Origin: Scedosporium boydii
Lineage: Eukaryota; Ascomycota; Sordariomycetes; Microascales; Microascaceae
Assembly (NCBI GenBank): GCA_002221725.1
Contig: NJFT01000001.1
Location: forward strand, 124,001 to 188,000
DNA: 64,000 nucleotides
Direction: 5' to 3'
Below are positions 12,916-24,739 of the stretch, piece after piece. Each line of letters opens with the position of its first letter. Position 1 is the stretch's first letter. Made by a program: the position numbers and the translations under genes. The notes under the pieces were generated by a model. It was not told the DNA's origin, did no database searches, and was given only the letters and a program-made list of their open reading frames with translations.

Positions 12916-14119
12916 CGCGACAGCTCGAGATTGGGTGATTCTTCGGAACGGGGAGGAGCTGGAGCTCGTACGAGGTTTAAGAAACGGCGCTTTCCATCGA
13001 GAGGTGTGAAGCTCGGCGTCTCGAATTCTTGGAATTACCGCCAAGCCGCCCAGGAACCCTTGTGGTCCCAGATTGTCTTTCCGAACTGCTGACACATCTC
13101 CTTTGTTACTTAATCATGCAACGGTTTTGGATTTGATGTTAAGCTTTGCCAAGACGGAAAACCCCGCACTCTGGCTTTCGATCACGTGAAGATAAGATAA
13201 TGGTTCGACGTCTGTCAAGTGCCAGACGGCTGGATTAGTAAAATCGAGGCATGACTCGAAGTGGACTCTCGTTCGACAAAGTTTCCTTGTTCCCGTTCCG
13301 CAGAATGTTACCGCTGACCATCATGAACAGATTCCATGACATTATGATGGAGGGTTGATTTGCGTCACGACACTTCATAGAGCGCCGATCGTTGCTTTGT
13401 AGGCAAGCGTGGAGGGGACTAATATTAGCAGGTACCTCAAGCCTGGACCGTCCAAATGAGGTAAAAGACTTACTTGAGGGACGCTGATTGGCCCCGAGGC
13501 CAAGGGATCATCTGATTCGCGAGGATTGAGAGGCCCGAATCAGCCCACGAAGGCGGTGGTACCACACCAAAATGGAAGACTTCCTAGGGAAATCGTTCCA
13601 TCTCGGGCTCTTTCGACCACTCGAGAGCGTTGCTCACCCGGATGCTGCTGAAATCCAGGCGCTGCTATTGGGTCTCGGTCTGGTTCTGGACGGGCATTCT
13701 CGCTGAAAGCATCGCAGTGATGGCACGACTTGACCTCAGAGTTCGATACTCGGGCGGGTCCCCGGGTCTCGCGCGTTGTATGGTTTTTGGGAGGGACTCT
13801 CCGCATCCCGCCGAAATGTCATCAGTCTTCGGCGATATTACTATGGGGAATTTACTTTCCATCTATGTATATAAGATCTCATGCAGGATCCCATTCTCTG
13901 GATTCCCTTTCGTCACTGTCATCATCATAGAGACAAAAGTTCAATACTCAACTCATTCATTGATTCGCATCTCCTTTCGGTCAGATCTGTCTGAGGGAAT
14001 CCTATCTCCGCACACTGCTCTCTCTAATACCAACGACTACTCGTCGATAATCTCTACTCCGAAACTCTCAAAACCAAAACTCGACTCCTTTAGTCCTTTT
14101 TTGAATCAACTCTTTCAAA
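12916..14119. promoter_or_regulatory. divergent promoter region (GPI11 / small mitochondrial gene)
   Basis: About 1.2 kb between two divergent start codons. A perfect TATATAAG lies at 13868-13875, about 245 bp upstream of the plus-strand start. It is followed by a pyrimidine-rich leader with repeated CTC/TCT elements, typical of a highly expressed fungal gene. Nothing coding is supported. Confidence 0.5.
13868..13875 (+). promoter_or_regulatory. TATA box
   Basis: TATATAAG, the best TATA match of the region, upstream of the small mitochondrial-type protein gene. The distance to the ATG (245 bp) implies a 5' leader of roughly 200 nt. Confidence 0.5.
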
Positions 14120-14490
14120 ATGTCCGCCGCCTTCGCCAGCCGAGCTATCATCCGTGCGGCCACCCGCAGACAGGTCTCTACACTCCGTGCCGCCGCCCGG
14201 TCCATGGAGTCCCATCCCTTCGAGAAGCTGCCTGCCACCCAGAAGGTCGCTTCCGGTGCCTACGGAAAGATGGCCAAGAGCGCCGCTACTCGCTTCGCCT
14301 TGTAAGTACATTCTTTCCGTCATCTACACAACGAATGTCTTACAGGAGGCTCCCCAGCGGAGTCCTTCTGTATTTTCTATACAAGAATCGATCTTTGAGA
14401 CTGACACAAACTAGCTTCGTTCCAGGCATTGCTCTTCTTCTCGGATGGCCCTACCTCAGCAAGGTCGGCCTCGACGGCCACGTCCAATGA
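14120..14490 (+). CDS. small mitochondrial-type single-pass membrane protein
   Basis: Uncharacterised 85-residue protein, exons 14120-14301 and 14415-14490 joined by a phase-2 intron. The N-terminus (MSAAFASRAIIRAATRRQVS) is rich in Arg, Ala and Ser and lacks acidic residues, as expected of a mitochondrial presequence. A middle block ESHPFEKLPATQ follows, then one C-terminal hydrophobic helix RFALFVPGIALLLGWPYLSK. The helix ending in LGWP followed by lysine recalls the small cytochrome c oxidase-associated subunit Cox26 of yeast, but the similarity is short and this assignment is a guess. Its strong TATA box and CT-rich leader fit high expression, as for a respiratory-chain subunit. The gene structure is well supported; the identity is not. 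Confidence 0.75.
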
Positions 14491-16630
14491 TTGTCCAGCG
14501 TCGGCGTTCAGTCATACACAGGAAAACTTAGGCGTTCCTGGAATTCTCTTCTTCTAGACATGGAGGATTGGAAAACAAAAACAGAAACAAATAGAGCATC
14601 GCGATGAACGAACCCCTGCTCGGGGTAATTTTTTTGGTTTACACTGCACCCACGAGAAGTTGGATTGGCAGTTGGATAATAGATGGTTTGGTCTCCACGA
14701 CATCCATGGGAAGGGGTGCCAGTCTGGCTACTAGCATTACATTATGGGCGTTCTTTTGTTAAGGGAGTTTCTTTTCTTCGAATGTACAAACTTCAATAGC
14801 CAGTACTGGTGGTTTCCCATGATTACGAGCGGTATATATTTATTTGGAAAGCCCCAAAAAAGAAACAAAAAAACTATTGAAACTTTTATGCTCCTCGTTT
14901 CATGATCTGTGCATGATGGTGATTCTTGGAAGGCTACAGCCACCGTGTAAGTGTAAGTGGGAAACACTTGGCAAGCGTAGCTCATACCGCAGGGTATCAA
15001 CGCATGATAAACCTATACCAGGTTTTGAAACGTTAAATCGAGAGATGCTCGCCGCCACCGGTTATATCTTAGATCAAGTTTTACGAAGGTATATCCTCTA
15101 ATAGTTTATATTTGAAAAAATACATATTTAGTACCTGTCAGGAGATAGGTCATGTGGTGGATTTGATCTCTCAAAATAACATCTCAAACCCTGGTATAGT
15201 ACTATTACTAGTATTTTCCTCTTTAGTGCGGGATAAGCGCGGGGGTGGGCTTTGCAGAGTGGACTTGCTGCAGCTGTTGCGGCCTTATCCAGAGTCCAGA
15301 CTCCAGAAGACACCAGAAGAAAGGGACCATTCAAGCTGACCTTAGAAGACCTCGGCAGGCGTCGAACTATTGATTTTCCAGCGCCCCAGCTCCGGGCCCA
15401 CCACCCGAGACGCTACACTATAGTGTACGACCTGAGTTCTGTTGGTCGAGAGAATACGATGGAAATCAAAGAGATAGACAGAATGGCCATAGAATGGAGA
15501 GGCTTTGAGGATACGCCGCTTTCACGAGATGAGGATGTAAACTGGCCGAAACTGCTCACGAAAACAACGTCTCTGCCAGTTTTCCTCGAGGCACTGTTCA
15601 AGATGTGTCTAAAGTCCTCACTCTCCATCCACCTCTCAATCCAGCCTTACTAGCTTTCTTCTAGCTAGCCTGGCTAGGGAGACATCTCGGACACACTGCT
15701 CTTCTTGGCAATCGTGATTAGGTGACCTTGAGCTTTACCTTGTATACATTTTGCTTAGGCGACATATTGCTTTCGTTTCTACGGGATGCAAGGGTCAACT
15801 GGTAATATGGAAGCAAGATTGGCGCACATATATCCGTTTGGCGAATGCCGGAAAATTGGCGTACTCAATTAGTAACGAATCAATAATATAAATAAACCCG
15901 GTTAAGATATCTTTCGCAGTGCTGATTGACTTCAGATGAAGTGATACATCGTCAATGGCTAATTATGAACGCTTGTCTACATTTGCTACCATCTGTAATC
16001 TTGCCAGTTGACAGCTCTCGTTGTTTGTTTCATTGCTGCACCAATCCCAGCCCAGAGCATCCAAGAGCCGGCGCGACCCCTGCAGCTTGTTTCAGTACGT
16101 CAAATCCTTTTTGCGGCTTTGGGGTTTTGGGGGGCGTTTGCTTCGCGTTCCTGAATCCGACAGCTCCTAAATTTCAGCCAGCACAAGCGATTGATTTAGT
16201 GTGAAGGAACAGCCTTGACGAGACTTTCTATCTTCCCCGAGTCCAGCTTGACGATATCGACGACTTCTTCTGCGCAGCGTGGTTTTTTCTTCTTTATCTT
16301 CTCTGGTCTTCTTTTCACGCGTGATTCCTCTTCTAATTTTATTCAATTCCTACCGCATTCTGTCTAGCTGCAGTTCGTAAACTCCGGTGGATCTGGGGAG
16401 GAACAATTCAGGAGGAAGCCATTGACGCCACGTACGGATTCTGTCCGCCTCTCCCCCCCACCCCCATCTTTGGCCTCCCGAACGAACGAACGAACGAACG
16501 ATTCCAATTTGGCGATCCGCGAGTATCTCTGCGTCCTCGAAGCTAACCCCATCCATTTGAGGCTCGTCGCCGATATTGCTCCGCCGCCCCCTTTGCTGCC
16601 CGACATACATGCGGTGACGAACAAGCGACG
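14491..16630. other. intergenic, no supported gene
   Basis: Includes an AT-rich island around 15050-15240 (many TATA/TTTAT words) next to a G/C-rich block at 15236-15330, the kind of contrast seen at decayed repeats; no terminal repeats could be confirmed. An open frame at 15252-15653 (133 codons) has no recognisable domain and no start context and is not called. A five-copy AACG tandem lies at 16481-16500 in the Arp1 leader. Confidence 0.5.
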
Positions 16631-18145
16631 ATGGCCGAAACGCTACACAACGCCCCGATCGTCCTAGACAACGGCTCGGGAACCATAAGGGCGGGATTCG
16701 CCGGAGAAGACGTACCCAAATGCTGCTTTCCGTCATGGGTAGGGCGGCCGAAGCATACCAGGGTGCTGGCCGGTGCCCTGGAGGGGGAGCTCTTTATCGG
16801 CGAGAAGGCGGCGTCCGAGTACCGGGGGCTACTTAAGATTCGGTATCCCCTCGAGCACGGCATAGTTACGGACTGGGACGACATGGAGAAGATATGGGAG
16901 TATGTGTATACAGAAGGCTTGAAGAGTCTGAGCGAAGAGGTATGTGTAATGGTGGGGGAGAGAGAGCCAGCGACTAAAGGGGGGTTTTTGGCGGGGGAAG
17001 TGTCTGCGCTTGCCAGCCAAATCCCTTTGTGCTCCAGGGACGAAAAAGAAGAAATTAAAAGAGGCTGTTGGATTGTCGAAGGAAATATATACCTCTAACG
17101 CTTGTTTCCTTTTCTTGCGCCTGTATAGCATCCTATCCTCCTCACCGAACCCCCCCTAAACCCCCGCAGCAACCGCGACACCGCCGCCCAGATCCTCTTC
17201 GAGACCTTCAACGTCCCCGCGCTCTACACCTCCATCCAGGCCGTCCTCTCTCTATACGCGAGCGGACGGACAACGGGCATCGTGCTCGACGCCGGCGACG
17301 GCGTGTCGCATTCCGTGCCCGTGTACGAGGGCTTCGCCATGCCGAGCAGCATACGGCGCATCGACGTCGCCGGACGAGACGTTACGGAATATCTGCAGAC
17401 GCTCCTCCGGAAGAGCGGGTATGTCTTTCATACGAGCGCTGAGAAGGAGGTTGTTCGGCATATCAAGGAGACGGCGTGTTATATATCACGCGACCCGAAG
17501 CGCGAGGAGAAGGAGTGGGTGGGAGGGAAACATGACTCTGGGAAAATGTTTGAGTACACGCTACCAGACGGCAATAAACTCCAGGTAGGGAACCACCCAT
17601 ATCGTCTACACACACGAGTTTCGTAAATTATGGAGCAACGGGAAACCACTAACCTAACCCCCTCCTTCACCAAACAGCTCGGCCCAGAACGCTTCAGAGC
17701 CCCCGAAATCCTCTTCGACCCCGAAATCATCGGCCTCGAATACCCCGGCGTGCACCAGATCGTCATCGACGCCATCGGCCGCACCGACATGGACCTGCGG
17801 AAATCCCTCTACAGCAACATCGTGCTCTCGGGCGGCAGCACCCTCACGCGCGGCTTCGGAGATCGCCTGCTCAGCGAGATGCAGAGGCTCGCCGTCAAGG
17901 ACATGCGGATAAAGATCTTTGCGCCGCCCGAGAGGAAGTATTCGACTTGGATTGGGGGGAGTATTTTGGCGCAGCTGAGTACTTTTAGGAAGGTGAGTTT
18001 AAGGGAGGAATGATCGACTGGCGATGATAGTCCCTGATTTTATGATGGATTTTGAGGCTAACGTTTTTTCCTTTTTTTTAAGATGTGGGTGAGCATTGAC
18101 GACTGGCATGAGAACCCGGATATCATCCACACGAGATTCACTTGA
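16631..18145 (+). CDS. Actin-related protein Arp1 (alpha-centractin, dynactin filament)
   Basis: Forms the short actin-like filament of dynactin, the cofactor that links cytoplasmic dynein to cargo; in Neurospora the orthologue is ro-4. Exons 16631-16939, 17129-17584, 17678-17992 and 18083-18145, 380 residues, close to the family length. Seen: the phosphate-binding motif [17 protein letters not shown], the block [21 protein letters not shown], the second phosphate loop [19 protein letters not shown], the adenosine-region motif [18 protein letters not shown], and the actin-family ending [23 protein letters not shown] in pieces across the last intron. All three introns are phase 0. The final exon (63 bp) starts with an in-frame ATG-TGG and ends [10 protein letters not shown]. 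It converges on the large gene downstream. Confidence 0.96.
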
Positions 18146-19394
18146 AGCCGAACCTAAGAAACAACGGCATCTGTTTAATGAAGATGAAGGGGGGGGGGGG
18201 GGGGGGGGGGGAGTGAGTTTGACTCATTCCCTCTGTCCAAAGATGGTCTGGGAAGGAAAGCGACGGCACAAAACTTGCTTAACGGCAAAGAGATATACGA
18301 CGGTGTTCGTTCTTGTTTTTATGTTTTGTTTATCGGTCAAGGGAACAGGCCGCGGCGAGGGGCGAACTTAGGGAGAGCCTCTTACTGCTTTTCTTGTTCA
18401 GGAGCCGGTGCCATGGGTAGTAGAAAGAAAAAGCTTGATACCACCAGTGTCTGTTGTATAGCATTCAACGTTGTGTCTATGAGAACGATCCTGCCTTGCC
18501 CTTCAGTCCATATCTGCATTTCTACGCTATACTTCACGATTTCTGTAATGATAATGGGGGTCATGAGAGGAGATGGTCGTGAGGAAACGGCATTTGCATT
18601 CAAGTTCGTACATTGTATCCCTGGTACACTTTTATCTTCACGCTCAAAATCTGTCTTCCATCTCGACCTCGAAAACTCAAAAAGAAGAGAAACGCAAATG
18701 ATTAGAAACAGTTAGAAAAGATTCCCTAAAGACTCCATCTCAGTGAAAAGGGGCGGTGATTTTTCTTGCTGTGCAACGAGTACATGCAATGACGGGCGCG
18801 CAAAACATCGAGCAAAGAAAATATGAAAAGAAACATGAAAAAATGAAATGAAAAGAGAAACCGGCCAAAAAAAAATATAAAAACTGTTCAAGATGCTGTG
18901 CTCATAACGGGTCGTGACAACATGAGGAAGCATATAAAAAAACCATTCCTTTTTGTTCCCGCCATCTTTCGAAAAGCATTGAAAAGAAACTTCCTAGAAA
19001 AACCCTCACCTCGTATTGCCTTCCTCTCCCCTGCCTAACCTGCCTGCCTTGTTGCTATGAGAAAACGTTCCACCCATATCTCCTCCATCAAAGTTTGGGT
19101 TTCCGGGGGTGATCCCTTCGTGTAGGGCATTTTAGACTTTGAGCCTGTCTCGCTGGCAGAAAGAACAGTCGCTGTTTTTTGTTTGTTTTTTTTTTCCTTC
19201 TTCTTTTCTTGGCCGGTTCCATCAGCATGCGCCGTAATTACAAGGTTGCTTTGGAGCGATCCCACCAGACTCGCCTGGAGTCTGGTTCTATCAATGAAAT
19301 GTGACGGCAACATCTTACACTGCCGCTCTCAGCTCGAATTTCAGACACTTGGAGACCATCGAACATGTCTAGGAGTAGCGGATGCACGCTTTTT
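18146..19394. other. convergent 3' intergenic region
   Basis: Between the 3' ends of Arp1 and the large disordered-protein gene. It has a 23-bp G run (18189-18211) immediately after the Arp1 stop and several A-rich patches. No coding region is supported. Confidence 0.6.
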
Positions 19395-22300
19395 CTAGAA
19401 GGTGTCGGTGTCCTGGCTGGCGATGGTTCCAAAAGTATCTGGCAAAAAAAGAAAACGCACGTTAGTTTTAAGTTCGATTTTGGGGGGAGTTGTCAGCAGA
19501 TGACGCTGTCGCAAACAACTTACCTCGCTTTCGACGCCTTTCTTCCCTAGCAGCTTCCTCCTCCGGGCTCTTCGGGGTCATAGCCCTGGGCCCACTGGGA
19601 CGGCGAGTCGGAACGCCGAGGGCCCCGCTGAGGTTTCGGTTCTCCAGCTTGGGGCTGCCAGTGTAGTTGGTATGAGTAGCGGTGGCGGTGCCATATCCGC
19701 TCTCCACGCTATGGTATGGCAAGGGACTAGTCTTCTGAAGCTTGGAGAAGCGGGCACCTCGGACTGGAGTACCCGAGCCGCTGTCAAGAGGCTCCTTCGG
19801 CGGACGCGGGGGTCCGACGTTGGCATCGGTCGGGGAGTCTGCCCAGTATTCTCCTCCGACGGGGGCCGAGGCATCACTGTAGCGATGTACATGTTGGGCG
19901 GGCGACCTATGCAGACTCGATGTGGAGCCGCGCCAGTCGTGAGACCGGGGAGTCATCGTCGAGTCGTAAATGTACGCCTGAGACTCGAGAGCTGCCTTGA
20001 ACCGCTCAGTTTGTCCGGGCCTCGGCTGCGGATGCTGCAGGTTGAGGGAGTTCCTATGAGCCTTGTACTTGGGGTCTTCGGGCGTCATGTAGGTTCTCGG
20101 GGGATCCCCGCTGGGACCTTCAATTGGGTGATGGGGCGGCGCGAGGTTCACGTCGGAAAAGCCCGTATGGAGGTGGTCATCGCCGTACGGGTCGGTGAGG
20201 GGGTAATCATCGGCATATGCACCCAAGTCAGACCCTGAGCGTGAGTGAGCGGTTTGGACATACTCAGCATCCTTGTCCTTGCGCAATGTCCCGCTGCCTC
20301 GGAAGGCTTTGCTGACCGTGGACGCGGTCGTCTCTGACCACCGCGAAATCTTGGGAATCCAACTCGATGAGCTGCCTGATTTGTGCTTCTTAGCCTTGTC
20401 GGTACGTGGGGTGTTTTCATTGCTGACGGAACCAGAGTGTGCGGGATGCGCTGGTTGTGGTGGTGTGTCTAGAGGAACTGAGCTTCCTCGTTGGTTCTGC
20501 TGACCAGGTGTCAAGAGATGGCTGTCTGTAAATTGGGGGCCGGTTAAAAGCTCGTCTTCATCTTCGCGATGATAGCCACCCTCTTCAACGGCCTCGGGGA
20601 CTGTGCTAACGCGATTCTCCGAAAGGCGCCGCTGTGGACCACCTCGAGGAGCAGCTAGGTGACCTGACTGGCTGGCTTGGCTAGCCATCGATGCTGCATC
20701 GCGCCCTTCCGGCTCGTATCCTTGATCTTGCTCGTACGGGATGTCGGGTTGCAAATTGTCGAATGAAGGACGAGCGGTGCTTCGAGCTTGCTGGGCGGTC
20801 TGGGCCTTGAGGTCATCCACATCCTTAAGGAGCGTGAGGAGCATATCTTCGATTCTAGTGAGATCATTGGCTCCTGATGTCCGGAGGCCCTTAAGGGCAC
20901 GGCGAATAATATTTCCTTTCTTAGTCGCCAGATCCTCACCAGCTTGCGATCCACCCACGGACCTGCCAGCACTGCCGGGATACGGCCGAGGTCCTCCAAT
21001 AGTCTTGACGATTGTCTTTTCCGTCTGATCGAGCTCGTCAACAATAATATTCTCCGTCTGCTTGATGCGGTCTTCTACGTTTTGGAAGGACATGCGCATC
21101 TCCCTCGCAAGGAACATGACGGTAGCGGCGATTTCGGTATCTCGGGCCGTCCTCTGGGCGTCGCGGGCAACCAGCTACAAAGTTATAAAAAGTCAGCCGC
21201 TACTGCGCGGTGGAAATAAGAGAGGGGCAAAATTATAGACATACCTCTTGCATCAACGCGATGATATCCTTGGACTCGATTCTATCTATGCCCCCACCAG
21301 TGGCCGCATCGTAAAAGGGTGTCGTCATACCATGAGACATGCCACTGAAGTGCCGGGTTGGGAGCGAGGACTTGGGTGCATCGTAGAACGGATCCTCGGC
21401 ATCGCCGTGTTCCACGGGCTTCGCGACATCAAGGACACCCTTATTGGCCTGGAAATCGGGTGTCCGATTGGGGCCTTGAGACTTGTAGCCCTCATCCTCG
21501 ACCTGACCACCACCGGGGCTTCCTGTGTGAAAGCCGAGATCGTAGTTACCGCTTCGGAACAGATTCTCTCCCAGGTGAGGGTTCGCCACAGGGCTAATGC
21601 CCTCGAATGGATTAGTTCCGAGTGTATCTCGCTTCCTCTCATCCGAGGTTCGTGGCGGCTCCTCAACATGTTCGTTACTGGGCTGGCCGCTTTGGTTCGC
21701 AGCGGGGGATATTTCCGTGATGCCGAGCCCATCGTGTTGGCGGCGAGTCTCGGCCTTACGAGAGTTGTCGATCATTGCCTTGGGAGTCGACCGGCCGCTC
21801 CAAGTGGTATCATGTATGCCGTCAAGCCGCTCCTGCACAACAGAGGCATTGGTTTGGGTATCGCTGTCATCGACGTAGCCTATTTCCGGCATGGGATTAT
21901 CGAGGTCGGGAAGGCCACTAGCCCCCATCTTCGGTTCATCCTCATAGTCCAGACGGTCAACACTATGCGTCGGGGTAGTGGCGGGCTCATGCCCGGCCAA
22001 CGTCCGCTCCTTGAATGACTTGTTCCTTTGGACTCCGGCGGGAACGAATCCATCTCCGGCGGAGCCCTCTGCAAGGCCCTGCTTTCCTTGGTTGGCCTTG
22101 AGAGCCTTGATTGCCTTGAGAGCGGCGCCTGCAGTGATGGCGGCTTCGGATTCGGTCGGGGATTGCCTATTCTGGGTCTGGGTCTGGGCCTGGGTCTGGA
22201 GAACCTTTCGGCCGTGCTTATCAATGTCGTACTCTTCTGAGAACTCATGAGACCGGTTTGTGTACTCGCGAGATACAGGTGTCAGGGCGCGGTCGTCTTC

Positions 22301-24739
22301 CGTATAATGACGGCTATCTACCGAGCGCTTGGTGGGACTTGCGCTGTAGGTATCGACGTACGAGCGAGGCCTGTCATCATAAGAAAGAGTGGAGTCTCGT
22401 TGGCCATAATCTTGCGATAGGACAGACTGGTCGATCATCGAGCCATCAACGAGAGATGCCACATGGGATTCTAAGCCAACCGGGACTTGGACAATGTTGG
22501 GGTTGGCTCCCAAGCCGCGCACCGCTTGTCTCGACGAGGGATCGAGATCGCTTCCGTCAGTGGACATTGTGCGTCTATAATCGGCAACGGAACTACGCTC
22601 GTCGCTTCTCTGGTCGAGATCCCGACCAATCGCAGGGCTGTGAGCGGGGGAATGCCCGATCGATGGCTCATGGTAAGACGATTTCTCCGGAGAGTCGGAG
22701 TGCGTTGCACTCGCAGCGTAGCCTCGGGAGTCTCGCTGGGGCCCTTCACTGCCCCCTTCCGTGTATCCGGAAACACTGTAGATAGGACTAAGTCCGCGCC
22801 GTTCTGGTTGGTACGGCTCGTATCTGAGCGGGTGCGGAACGTCCTGCGTGTTATAGTAATCATAGGCGGACGTGACATAATGAGCATCGGGAGGTATGTC
22901 ATCCTCAATGACCTCTGGCATTGGTGGCTCATCTAGCGGCAAGTGTCGCGATGATAGAGATTCGCGAGGGTAGGGGTCTTCAGACTCCACCCGACTGTTG
23001 CGCAACGCAGTCAGGTCTCCATGCGAAATATTGGCATGCTGCGTGCTAAGACCCTGCTGGAGAGCATTGGGCGTTTTGGTGGGGGCGGCGGGAGTGGACT
23101 GGGCGGAAGCAACCCCACGGGCAACGTCACGAACAGGGGCAATCTCCTCGGAGGCAGAATGGGGTCTGTCCGTATCGGCAGAGAGTATCGAGGTTCTGGT
23201 AACGTCCGATGGGTTGATTTCACTCATGAGAGGCATAGGTGGGGCGGGTGCAAGTTGGTCGTCATCGTCAAATTCGTCAGTATACGTGTCGCTAGCTCTG
23301 CTCCGGCTCCTGGCGGACTCGGCGCGTTTCCGGCGCCGTTGTTTCTTGTCATCGGCGGACGTGGGCGAGTATGATAACGCAGAGCCAGCCAATCCGCCAA
23401 CGGCGCCCGCCGCCGCAGCAGCCTTCAGCATATCGGTACTCTTCCTTCTAGGAGTGTGGGGCTCTTCGAGAATCGAGGACCCATCTAAGGACTCTCGATC
23501 GTAGATTTGGGAGGATGCATCAGCGAAATCGTGGCGAGCTTCTCTGTCTCTGCGGTCCTTGTGCCGAGAATCCCGCGATCTGTCGGAAAGTCTCCTGCGG
23601 TCGCCAGTCAAGTCTTCTTTGGAGATGGAAGTCCCCGCGGATACTACGGAGCCACGTCTTGCCTCGCGCATGCTCTGCTCCCGCCGTAAGGAGTCAAGTT
23701 GAGGAAGGATAAGGCGGCAAATAGCATCTTCGACGGCTTGGAGCAGTTTAGGGTTGTTTATAGATTTAGACGAGGACTCGGAGCGCATCGAATGCTGATC
23801 CATGGACCGATGGCTTGGGGAGAAATTGGACGAGACAACGCTCGAGTCGGCGCCCGAAACAACGGACTCATGGGTTCGGCTCGATCGCCGCCGCGGAGAC
23901 TTGCCGCTGTCGCCATGCTTGTCGCTTATGCTACTCGTCCGGCTCTTGCTAGACTTGTGCTTCCGGTCTGACCTCTCTTTCGACGACTTTTCGGAAATCC
24001 TGACCTTCTCACGGCTAACGGTTCGTGTCTTGGTGCTTTTGAGTTTCTCGGCCGATGTGGGGGTAGCCATCCACCTTCCTTCGGGGGACCTCGTGGGGCC
24101 GGAGCCGTCGAGGAAGCTATCGGAAGGGATGGCAGATATCTCGGATTGGTTGGTGCTAGGCATTAGGGATGCCATGGTCTCGTTTGTCGGTATTAGAGGG
24201 CTTGCGGGCCGACGCCTCCGAGAGTTGCGGCCCAAATCGATACCTATTTCGATGGGCTGATTCCTCGAGACGTTGGACTCCTCGGTGGCGGAAGCGTAAG
24301 AGCCGATGCTCTGGTCGTCAGCGAGGTCTTTCAGCTCAGGAGGGCGCGAAGGGGAGGTTAGCGGAGAGAGTGGGCGTCGGCGAGAATAGGTTGGGGTATA
24401 GGTGTCGTCGGTCTCGGTGATCTGGATCCGGCCGCCGGCGCTCCCGCTTTTTCCTCTCGAGGAGGGTGTTGTGACGCGGACGCGAACGCTGGGCCTGCGA
24501 TCGGACTCGGATCCCGAGGCGCCAGGCTTTTGGTTTTCGATATATTCAATTAGGAGTGTTTTCTGGTTGTGGGATCTACCGCGGGTCTTGATGGTGACTG
24601 GTGTGCCGTCCTCGGGAAGGGAGTAGGTGGATTTGTTGTCGGCAGGCTTCGACACATCAGTTGCCAGCTCGGTAGGTGTCGTTGACTCTGTCTCGGTAGG
24701 TGCAGGAAGTGGTGGGACCTTCTTGAAGTCAATTCCCAT
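19395..24739 (-). CDS. large, mostly disordered fungal-specific protein
   Basis: Unrecognised protein of 1,729 residues. Exons 24739-21245, 21174-19524 and 19438-19395. The N-terminus has a short conserved-looking block (KTLLIEYIENQKPG, then RRPSVRVRVTTPSSR). The rest is dominated by Ser, Arg, Asp, Glu and Pro with many RRxS-like sites, so it is probably disordered and heavily phosphorylated. An Ala/Gly hydrophobic patch lies near residues 437-452, and a Gln-Thr repeat (QTQAQTQTQ) is encoded by a 6-bp tandem at 22171-22199. Just after intron 1 comes the only strongly helical part (LVARDAQRTARDTEIAAT to DELDQTEKTIVKTI), likely a coiled coil. The last exon is tiny (44 bp) and replaces the frame's run-on with DTFGTIASQDTDTF; its acceptor follows a T-rich tract. 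A scaffold role, for example at septal pores, is possible but speculative. Confidence 0.8.
22171..22199. repeat. GGGTCT short tandem repeat inside the large gene
   Basis: About five imperfect copies of a 6-bp unit (TCTGGG on the plus strand) that on the minus strand encode alternating Gln and Thr/Ala. Reading frame is kept, so length changes would be tolerated. Confidence 0.7.

Noticed and set aside
12916..13095. N-terminal extension of Gpi11 to the upstream in-frame ATG
   Set aside because: The extra 60 residues are Ser/Arg-rich leader-like sequence without membrane or family character; the inner Met gives the normal length.
15252..15653. 133-codon open frame as a gene
   Set aside because: No recognisable domain, begins in a repeat-like G-rich stretch next to an AT-rich island, no splice partner or promoter signal.
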